Source: WSXY01 sp038325105 (GTDB lineage: Bacteria > Actinomycetota > Coriobacteriia > Anaerosomatales > Anaerosomataceae). From it: a stretch of 14,589 bases of DNA. Location of the stretch: contig JBBQIR010000060.1 of NCBI GenBank assembly GCA_038325105.1, positions 1-14,589 on the forward strand, read 5' to 3'. Shown one piece after another: positions 1-5,183 of this stretch. Both the position numbers and the translations under genes were made by a program. The first letter of the stretch is position 1, and each line of letters starts with the position of its first letter. A model generated the notes under the pieces. That model was not told the origin of the DNA. It searched no databases and saw only the letters and a list, made by a program, of their open reading frames with translations.

Positions 1-232
1 ATCCCGAGCAGTCGGTGCGCCAGCCGCTGCTGAAGCCGACCTTCACATTGTCTAACGTGCGGTATGTCGACTGGCTATACGGGATTTTGAAGACCACCCA
101 CCGCTGGGCGCGCGCCATCACGAGCGAGCGCGACATGGCGCCAAGGGCGGGGGAGGCGTTGGCGAACAGCATCGCTGCTGCCAGAACGATTGCGGCCATA
201 GTATGTAGGGCCGGTCGCGGGCTGCGGTTCAT
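1..232 (-). CDS. Secreted NlpC/P60-like cell-wall protein, 5' end only (runs off left edge)
   Basis: Partial gene; 77 codons are visible before the window edge. The ATG at 230-232 follows an AAGGAG ribosome binding site with 7-base spacing. Residues 1-31 form a signal peptide (basic MNRSPRP start, hydrophobic core, ASPALGA end). The mature part reads MSRSLVMARAQRWV, then IPYSQS, and ends at GWRTDCSG, where the Cys is the likely NlpC/P60-type catalytic nucleophile. By my count about 49 of the 77 residues are identical to the N-terminus of the protein encoded at 373-1878, so this is a tandem paralogue. The downstream domains lie outside the window; cell-wall-binding-2 repeats are expected by analogy but not seen. 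Probably an exported peptidoglycan hydrolase or amidase; substrate unknown. Confidence 0.85.
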   Translation of the reverse strand, partial: MNRSPRPALHTMAAIVLAAAMLFANASPALGAMSRSLVMARAQRWVVFKIPYSQSTYRTLDNVKVGFSSGWRTDCSG

Positions 233-266
233 AAAGCGACTCCTTCAGCGTCCGGGTACGCCCCAG

Positions 267-296
267 AGTATCGACCCGATGTACGTCCGATTGCAA
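267..296 (-). promoter_or_regulatory. Promoter of the left-edge cell-wall protein gene
   Basis: On the minus strand, TTGCAA (291-296) and GATACT (267-272) are separated by 18 bases and lie about 35 bases before the start codon. The same architecture with near-identical flanks (GGGTTGCA, then CGATACTCT, GGGCGTACC, GGACGCT) recurs upstream of the paralogue at 1914-1943. That conservation between paralogues supports a real sigma-70-type promoter plus shared regulatory flanks. Confidence 0.6.
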
Positions 297-372
297 CCCG
301 ATGTGACGGACGGCATGCCCGAGTACCACGACGCCGTCGTCGCCCACAGGCGTGAGATGGCCGAGGGCTGAG

Positions 373-1878
373 CTACTGCGCGATCGCACCGAGCGCGAGC
401 GCGATTGCCTCGCGCGTCATCGGCGTCACTGCCAGCGGACCACCGAGAACCCGTGGTTTGCCGATGTCCGCCTTCCGCGCAACGAGCAGATCCTCGACGT
501 TGCCGTACAGCCATTGCGATGGGGTCAGTAGCAGTACGGTCCCGCTTTGACCCGCCATGACGCCACCGGCGAGTGCATCGGGGAAGTTCTCACCCGTCGT
601 TATGGCGATGCGGGAAACGCCCAGACCGCACTTCGTCATGCCGTACTGGGCGACCGTGAAGGCGGTGTCGTAGCGGTTCGAGCCTGCGAGGCGTGTGACC
701 TTATCGGAGCCCAAGTCGGCCTTGAGCGCCGTCTCGATCGTGGTTCCTACCGCCTTTGTACTTCCCAGTACGATGGCCGTTTCCGCGCCAATCGCTTCCA
801 GGGTAGAGGTGGCTTCCGGCCCAAGGGTGTCACTCTTCACGAGGAGGATGGGCCAGCCGGATTTCTGGGCGAGCGGGGAGGCCGCGAGCGCGTCGGGGAA
901 GTTGGCGCCCGTAGTGATGAAGACGGTGCCGTCGTACTCGCCGGCCGCTCTGAGTCGTCGTACGGTCTCCTCGGCGATGCGTGCGGCAGTCGCGTAGCGG
1001 TCGTGACCGGCGAGGCGCGTAGCCGTGACGCTTTCGAGACCATCAATGGCGAGCAGGACGTTGTCGCTTACCGCCGGGGCCCCGCCGACAACGATTACGT
1101 TTCGCGTCCCAAGGCGGGCAATCTCGGCACGGACCTCTGCGGGGAACTTGCCTGAGGGCGTGAGCAGCACCGGGCCGCCGACGACGCCGGCAAGTGCGGC
1201 CGCGCCGAGCGCGTCTGGCCAGTTCTCACCCGAGGCGACGATGACGGTATCGACCGTGCCCGTCCCGAATGCCGAACGCGAGGCCGATACGGCGGTGTCG
1301 TAGCGGCTTGCGCCCTGCACGGGCTCGATGTAGCTAGGGTAGTCGACATAGTCGCCAATGCCCTTCAGCCGGTAGGGGATGTACGGGCGGTCAGCAGGTG
1401 AGGGACCCGGATAGTTCTCGACCCGCATACCCGTACCGTCACCGTCGGTGACCTCAGACCCCATCTGGTACTCGTAGAACTTCGTGTGCTCGGGGTTCGC
1501 CCAACCGCCGAAGATGACGGCGTGGTAGTTGTAGCTGACGAGCGCATCGCCCGGCAGCAGTTGCTCCTTGGTGATCTTGTACGAGGTCTGCTGGAGCGTG
1601 CGGGTGGAATACCCCGGCTTGAACGTGTTCCACGCCATCGAGGTGAAGCCGGAGCAGTCAGTGCGCCAACCGGTGCTCATTCCAACTGACCGACCGTCCA
1701 GGGTCCTATAGGCGGACTGGCTGTAGGGAATCCGCTGGGCCACCCATTTCTCGGCGCGATACATCACGAGCGAACGCGACATCGCTGCGAAGGCGGGGGT
1801 TGCGGTGGCGAGAACCATCACGACTGTGAGTGCGGCGGCGACCAAGGTTTTCGTCGCCGGGCGCTGGCTACGATTCAT
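373..1878 (-). CDS. Secreted NlpC/P60-like protein with three cell-wall-binding-2 repeats
   Basis: 501 residues from the ATG at 1876-1878, chosen because GAGGAG sits 7 bases upstream and the paralogue starts at the same MNRS; an in-frame ATG 15 bases earlier lacks this support. Residues 1-31 are a signal peptide ending ATPAFA. Residues 35-180 look like an NlpC/P60-type papain-fold domain, with Cys75 in TDCSGF and His119 in YNYHAVIFGGW as the probable catalytic pair. From about 187 to 495 there are three PF04122 cell-wall-binding-2 repeats, marked by RYDTAVSASR, RLAGHDRYATA and RLAGSNRYDTA, each followed by a GENWPDALGA or GANFPDALA-type segment. PF04122 repeats tether proteins non-covalently to the cell wall. 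The likely role is a wall-anchored peptidoglycan hydrolase. It has its own promoter and lies downstream of a DUF4013 gene. Confidence 0.9.
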   Translation of the reverse strand: MNRSQRPATKTLVAAALTVVMVLATATPAFAAMSRSLVMYRAEKWVAQRIPYSQSAYRTLDGRSVGMSTGWRTDCSGFTSMAWNTFKPGYSTRTLQQTSYKITKEQLLPGDALVSYNYHAVIFGGWANPEHTKFYEYQMGSEVTDGDGTGMRVENYPGPSPADRPYIPYRLKGIGDYVDYPSYIEPVQGASRYDTAVSASRSAFGTGTVDTVIVASGENWPDALGAAALAGVVGGPVLLTPSGKFPAEVRAEIARLGTRNVIVVGGAPAVSDNVLLAIDGLESVTATRLAGHDRYATAARIAEETVRRLRAAGEYDGTVFITTGANFPDALAASPLAQKSGWPILLVKSDTLGPEATSTLEAIGAETAIVLGSTKAVGTTIETALKADLGSDKVTRLAGSNRYDTAFTVAQYGMTKCGLGVSRIAITTGENFPDALAGGVMAGQSGTVLLLTPSQWLYGNVEDLLVARKADIGKPRVLGGPLAVTPMTREAIALALGAIAQ

Positions 1879-1913
1879 GCTACGACTCCTCAAGCGTCCG
1901 GGGTACGCCCTAG

Positions 1914-1943
1914 AGTATCGGCCCGAACACGGCCAGACTGCAA
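1914..1943 (-). promoter_or_regulatory. Promoter of the NlpC/P60 cell-wall-binding gene
   Basis: On the minus strand TTGCAG (1938-1943), an 18-base spacer and GATACT (1914-1919) precede the ATG at 1878. Spacing and flanking bases match the promoter of the paralogue at 267-296 almost exactly, so promoter and gene were duplicated together. Confidence 0.6.
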
Positions 1944-1992
1944 CCCGTTGTGACGAGCGGCACGTTAGCGCGGTTGGCGGAAGACTCGCGGA

Positions 1993-2796
1993 CTACGACT
2001 CCTCGGCCGGTGTCTCGGGCGTTGCGGCAGCAGTGGCTGCCACCGGTGCGTCGAGGTCGTAGGCGACGCGCGCGTACTGCCCCCAGATGTGAGCGTTCAT
2101 GAGGCCGATCGGTATGGTCAGGAACGCCAGCGGCACCATCACGATAAGTTCGAGCGGATACAACAGCATCATCGCAACGGGCGCCTGGTCGGGGTTGCCG
2201 TAGAAAGCGAATCCAAATGCGCCGAAGAGCACGCCGAACACGATTGCTGTGGCCCCGAGAGACACGAGTGAGAGCAGGGCGTACTTGCCGAACGCGCTCC
2301 AATAGGCTTTCGAATGGATGCGAGTTCGTGCCCAGAGCCCCTTGAAGTCGAAGCCCGACTGAATGCTGTTGTAGAGGGCGACCTGCACGTATGCGGGCCA
2401 GACCACGGCACCCGTGATCAGCGTGGTGAGCAGGAGCCAGACGACGAATGCGATGCCAGCCAAGATGATCGCCGCCGCTGACTGCGCGTAGAGCGCAGCA
2501 CCGGCACCGATCACGACGATTGCGATGAGCACACCGCTCAACAGAGTGAGCGGCAAGGAGTACACGATGGCCACGACGAAGCCGTACAGGCCGGTCTTGA
2601 GGTGCTCGACGAAGTCCTTCCAATCCGGGAGGTGGGTGTCCCGGCCCCAGGCGACATCACGCACGTAGCGGAGAGTGAATCCAACGTATGCGATGGTGCC
2701 GACGTACGGAATAAGCATAATGACCGCGCCGAGTGCCACCTTCTTGAGCCAATGTGAATCGCCAAAGAACGCCTTGAACGCACGGCTGATACTCAC
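1993..2796 (-). CDS. DUF4013 family multi-pass membrane protein
   Basis: 267 residues with a GTG start at 2794-2796, preceded by GGGGGAG at 6-base spacing. Hydrophobic segments lie at about 19-40, 71-102, 107-133, 172-199 and 208-235, so roughly five or more membrane spans. The N-terminal layout fits DUF4013: a short amphipathic start (SRAFKAFFGD), a first span, then the loop HLPDWKDFVEHLKTGL before the second span. The C-terminus is a short Ala/Pro/Thr-rich cytosolic tail. DUF4013 proteins occur in archaea and actinobacteria and have no established biochemical role that I know of. The gene follows the lipoprotein at 2858-3229 by 61 bases on the same strand and may be cotranscribed with it. 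The product is an integral membrane protein of unknown function. Confidence 0.85.
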   Translation of the reverse strand: MSISRAFKAFFGDSHWLKKVALGAVIMLIPYVGTIAYVGFTLRYVRDVAWGRDTHLPDWKDFVEHLKTGLYGFVVAIVYSLPLTLLSGVLIAIVVIGAGAALYAQSAAAIILAGIAFVVWLLLTTLITGAVVWPAYVQVALYNSIQSGFDFKGLWARTRIHSKAYWSAFGKYALLSLVSLGATAIVFGVLFGAFGFAFYGNPDQAPVAMMLLYPLELIVMVPLAFLTIPIGLMNAHIWGQYARVAYDLDAPVAATAAATPETPAEES

Positions 2797-2857
2797 AGAT
2801 GGCTCCCCCGTCGCTGATGGTCACATACCGATGGTAGCGGATAAGGGGGGCTCCGCG

Positions 2858-3229
2858 TCATGGAATGTAGACGATCGTGCCTCCCGTGGCCTGCACGGGG
2901 TAGGACTCGGCGACCGGGCCGGTGAACCATACCGCCACCGTGTCGCCTACTCCGAGCTCCGCGAAGGTGTAGCGGCTCCACCCGTCGGCGCCCTCGTAGA
3001 GCACCTCGGTCTTCTTGGTGACGTTCACGGATGCCTTGTCGACCGAGGTGCCGTCCGCGACGGCGCCCTCGACGAGCATCGAGCCGAGACCGTCGGCACC
3101 GGGCGTGATGGATGTGATGGTGCCGCGAATCGAGGGAGCACCGTCGGGCGGGCCGGGGAGCAGGAAGCACCCCGACAGCACGAGCGCTGCTGCCGTTGCG
3201 AGCGCGATGATGAGCATTCTGGTTCGCAT
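2858..3229 (-). CDS. DUF3221-like lipoprotein
   Basis: 123 residues from the ATG at 3227-3229, chosen because GGAGGT lies 5 bases upstream; an in-frame ATG 24 bases earlier (3253) has no comparable site and would delay the signal peptide. Residues 1-20 are a signal sequence (MRTRMLIIAL start) with the lipobox LVLSGC, giving lipidated Cys21. The mature domain has a small beta-barrel pattern: GTITSITPGADGLGSM, then VEGAVADG, AELGVGDTVAVWFTG, SYPVQATGG. This resembles the DUF3221/YobA family, predicted OB-fold-like secreted proteins of unknown function. It should sit on the outer face of the cytoplasmic membrane. It is divergent from the TIGR00300 gene and followed by the DUF4013 gene. Confidence 0.8.
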   Translation of the reverse strand: MRTRMLIIALATAAALVLSGCFLLPGPPDGAPSIRGTITSITPGADGLGSMLVEGAVADGTSVDKASVNVTKKTEVLYEGADGWSRYTFAELGVGDTVAVWFTGPVAESYPVQATGGTIVYIP

Positions 3230-3345
3230 TGCGGACCTCCTCGGTGGGTGCATTCACTGGTAAGACGATTCCCCGACGCACGGGGTTCGAGGGGCCGGCC
3301 GAAAGAATTCTCGGAAATATAACTGCAGTGTCGTGATGACTGCAC
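3230..3345. other. Divergent intergenic region with several short hairpins
   Basis: This is the part of the 219-base gap between the divergent lipoprotein and TIGR00300 genes that precedes the terminator. On the plus strand it contains CCCCG/CGGGG (3271-3275, 3281-3285), the palindrome GGCCGGCC (3293-3300), and TGCAGT/ACTGCA (3324-3329, 3339-3344) with a 9-base loop, immediately before a strong terminator. No coding frame with a ribosome binding site was found. On the minus strand TTATAT (complement near 3317-3322) is a possible -10 for the lipoprotein gene, but no good -35 accompanies it. Confidence 0.4.
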
Positions 3346-3377
3346 GGGGCCGCCTTCGGGCGGCCCCTTTGTGTTTT
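3346..3377 (+). terminator. Strong intrinsic terminator with no upstream plus-strand gene
   Basis: GGGGCCGCC (3346-3354), a TTCG tetraloop (3355-3358) and GGCGGCCCC (3359-3367) form a perfect 9-bp stem followed by TTTGTGTTTT. The minus-strand reading lacks a T-tract, so it acts for plus-strand transcripts. No plus-strand gene lies before it, so it may end a small RNA, stop antisense transcription, or act as an attenuator in the leader of the gene at 3449. Confidence 0.8.
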
Positions 3378-3414
3378 GAGCGTGCCTCAACTGCGTCGAT
3401 AGTGGATAATCGAC
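3376..3414 (+). promoter_or_regulatory. Candidate promoter with overlapping inverted repeat
   Basis: TTGAGC (3376-3381) lies 16 bases before GATAGT (3398-3403); a second -10-like GATAAT lies at 3405-3410. A perfect inverted repeat GTCGAT/ATCGAC (3395-3400, 3409-3414, 8-base centre) covers both -10 candidates, as an operator would. TTGAGC overlaps the T-tract of the preceding terminator. Would drive the gene at 3449. Confidence 0.4.
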
Positions 3415-3448
3415 CCCGTTCACGTGCATACGCCGAGGAGGACTCCCC

Positions 3449-4675
3449 ATGCCGAACCGCCCCTACGAAGATGTCCGCGTCGAAGGTCATCTCATCGACT
3501 CCGGCATCATGTCGCACGTCATGGACACGATCGTGGGCTTCGACGGCGAGTTCGAGTCGCTCAGCTTCGAGGTCGGCCGCACGAACGACGACGTCTCGGT
3601 CTCCGAGCTCCGCGTGAAGGGCCGCGACCAGGCGCACCTCGATGAGATTCTCGGCGCGATCCAGCCTTATGGTGTCGTGCCGATCAACCCCGACGACATC
3701 GTGCTCGTCTCGGCACCGGCACATGGCGTCTTCCCCGACGGCTTCTACGCCACCACCAATCTCGAGACCTCGGTTCGCATCGCCGGTCGTTGGGTGCGCG
3801 TCGGTTTCCCCGAGATGGACCTCGGCGTGCGCATCGACGTCGCTTCCGGTACAGCCGAGACCATCGCAATGGCGGACGTCGCGGCGGGCGATCAGATGGT
3901 CGTCGGTCACGCCGGTATTCGCGTGCAGCCGGTCGAGCGCCCGCGCGACAAGCAGGCGTTCGAGTTCATGAACTCGGCAGTCTCCTCGGAGAAGCCGAAA
4001 GCGCAGGTCGTGGCCGACGTGGCACGAATGCTCCGCGAGGTTCGTGCGGCGGGTCGTGAGGTCATCGCCGTCGTTGGCCCGGCGGTCGTGCACACCGGCG
4101 CGGGCGAGCACCTCACGCGACTCGTGGAGATGGGCTACGTGAGCGTGCTCTTCGGCGGCAACGCTGTGGCCACGCACGATATCGAGTCGGCGCTGTACGG
4201 CACGTCGCTCGGCGTGTCGCTCGCCGAGGGCGTCCCCACATTCGGCGGTCACGAGCATCACCTGCGCGCGATCAATACCATTCGCGGCTGCGGCGGCATC
4301 AAGCCGGCCGTCGAGCAGGGCGTGCTTACGAGCGGCCTCATGTACACGCTCGTGAAGACCGGCACCCCGTACGTGCTCGCGGGCTCGATTCGTGACGACG
4401 GCCCGCTGCCCGACGTCATCACCGACGCCATTGAGGCGCAGCGGGCGATGCGGCCGTACTGCCGAAGCGCGGGCGCCTGCATCATGCTCTCGACGATGCT
4501 CCATTCGATCGCGACCGGCAACATGCTGCCAGCGAGCGTCACGACCGTCTGCATCGACATCAACCCTGCCGTCGTGACCAAACTCGCCGACCGCGGCAGC
4601 TTCCAGACGATCGGTATCGTCACCGACGTCGGCCTCTTCCTGGAGCAGCTCGCGAACGAACTCGAACTCGGGTAG
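3449..4675 (+). CDS. TIGR00300 / LOR-SDH family protein (archaeal-type ornithine cyclodeaminase-like)
   Basis: 408 residues; ATG after GAGGAGG with 7-base spacing. The whole protein matches the TIGR00300 layout. The N-terminal LOR/SDH conserved region (about 5-100, opening YEDVRVEGHLIDSGIM) has the pattern also found in the C-terminal half of cyanobacterial arginine dihydrolase/ornithine cyclodeaminase fusions. A C-terminal NAD-binding part (about 185-405) carries VVGPAVVHTGAGEH, LFGGNAVATHDIE and VCIDINPAVVTKLADRGS. The family includes an ornithine cyclodeaminase from Methanococcus maripaludis (ornithine to proline plus ammonia), unrelated to the classical Mu-crystallin type. Ornithine cyclodeaminase activity here is inferred by family; there is no arginine dihydrolase domain. 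The protein is cytoplasmic. It lies 62 bases upstream of the msrA gene on the same strand. Other members of the family are uncharacterised, so the substrate is uncertain. Confidence 0.85.
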   Translation: MPNRPYEDVRVEGHLIDSGIMSHVMDTIVGFDGEFESLSFEVGRTNDDVSVSELRVKGRDQAHLDEILGAIQPYGVVPINPDDIVLVSAPAHGVFPDGFYATTNLETSVRIAGRWVRVGFPEMDLGVRIDVASGTAETIAMADVAAGDQMVVGHAGIRVQPVERPRDKQAFEFMNSAVSSEKPKAQVVADVARMLREVRAAGREVIAVVGPAVVHTGAGEHLTRLVEMGYVSVLFGGNAVATHDIESALYGTSLGVSLAEGVPTFGGHEHHLRAINTIRGCGGIKPAVEQGVLTSGLMYTLVKTGTPYVLAGSIRDDGPLPDVITDAIEAQRAMRPYCRSAGACIMLSTMLHSIATGNMLPASVTTVCIDINPAVVTKLADRGSFQTIGIVTDVGLFLEQLANELELG

Positions 4676-4688
4676 CGCGGTTCGTCCG

Positions 4689-4718
4689 ACCCGGCGCGGC
4701 ACTTGCTTTATGCCGGGT
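4689..4718 (+). repeat. Inverted repeat between TIGR00300 gene and msrA
   Basis: ACCCGGC (4689-4695) and GCCGGGT (4712-4718) form a 7-bp stem around a 16-base loop. It starts 14 bases after the TIGR00300 stop codon. There is no T-tract, so it may be a weak terminator, a processing site or an operator for msrA. Confidence 0.4.
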
Positions 4719-4737
4719 AACGACGAAGGAGCGCAGC

Positions 4738-5166
4738 ATGAACCTCGATACCGCCACATTCTCACTCGGTTGATTCCGGGGACCTGATGCCCGGTTCGGG
4801 CAGCTACCCGGTGTCACCGACACCCGCGTCGGCTACGCCGGCGGCACGACCGCCGATCCCACCTACAAGTCCATGGGCGACCACACCGAGACCATCCAGA
4901 TCGACTTCGATCCGTCGGTGATCTCGTACGAGGAACTGCTCGACGTCTTCTGGACCGAGCACCGACCGACAAGCCCACCCCATTCGCGCCAGTACATGTC
5001 GGCGATCCTCTATCACTCAGAGGCGCAACGAGTAGCGGCCGAGGCAAGCCGCGATCGCATCTCCTCGGCGCTCGGCAACGTGTACACGCGCGTCGCTCCG
5101 TTCGAGCGCTTCTACCTGGCCGAGGAGTACCACCAGAAGTACTACGCGAAGCACGGCCTCGGCTAG
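4738..5166 (+). CDS. msrA: Candidate selenoprotein: methionine sulfoxide reductase A with in-frame TGA at the catalytic position
   Basis: 143 codons including stop; ATG behind AAGGAG at 6 bases. The reading is MNLDTATFSLG, TGA at codon 12 (4771-4773), then FRGPDARFGQLPGVTDTR, GYAGGTTADPTY, GDHTETIQIDFDPSVISYEE and so on to YHQKYYAKHGLG. In MsrA the active-site motif is GCFWG, so the TGA replaces exactly the catalytic Cys. The remaining frame is uninterrupted and family-like to the end, and a SECIS-like hairpin follows the TGA. This supports selenocysteine insertion, giving a Sec-MsrA that reduces methionine-S-sulfoxide. No Cys codon occurs anywhere, so it has no resolving Cys, as in some bacterial Sec-MsrAs (one is known from Clostridium sp. 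OhILAs). Oddities: the motif Trp is Arg (GUFRG). The alternative is a nonsense-mutated pseudogene or a sequencing error. The next ATG (4873) lacks a ribosome binding site and would drop the active site. Confidence 0.75.
4771..4811 (+). promoter_or_regulatory. Bacterial SECIS-like element directly after the msrA TGA
   Basis: Two bases after TGA (4771-4773), CCGGG (4776-4780) pairs with CCCGG (4807-4811). Inside it G4786-C4804, U4788-A4802 and GCCC (4789-4792)/GGGC (4798-4801) form the upper stem, capped by the loop GGUUC (4793-4797). The loop begins with two Gs and lies 19 bases after the TGA. This fits the usual bacterial SECIS description: apical loop roughly 16-37 bases after UGA and G among the first two loop bases. 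Folding was done by eye. Confidence 0.65.
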
Positions 5167-5179
5167 CGCGCAGCCGAGG
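5157..5179. terminator. Hairpin spanning the msrA stop, between convergent genes
   Basis: CCTCGGCT (5157-5164) and AGCCGAGG (5172-5179) form a perfect 8-bp stem with a 7-base loop. It overlaps the msrA stop codon and fills the 17-base gap to the convergent flavoprotein gene. No T-tract on either side, so it is only a possible bidirectional terminator. Confidence 0.45.
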
Positions 5180-5183
5180 ACTG

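Noticed and set aside
3271..3295. tRNA T-arm-like GGGTTCGA sequence
   Set aside because: No acceptor, D or anticodon arms can be formed around it, so it is not a tRNA gene or a clear remnant.
3254..4765. 503-codon open frame on the minus strand across the TIGR00300 gene
   Set aside because: Antisense shadow caused by high GC; the product is rich in Arg, His, Asp and Val without recognisable domains, while the plus-strand frame is a clear family member with a ribosome binding site.
4873..5166. msrA starting at the internal ATG 4873
   Set aside because: No ribosome binding site before it, and it would lack the active-site loop; the frame upstream to 4738 is family-like except for the TGA.
4738..5166. 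msrA as a simple pseudogene
   Set aside because: Not excluded, but a single TGA exactly at the catalytic codon with a SECIS-like hairpin and no other lesion is better explained by selenocysteine. Kept as the main alternative.
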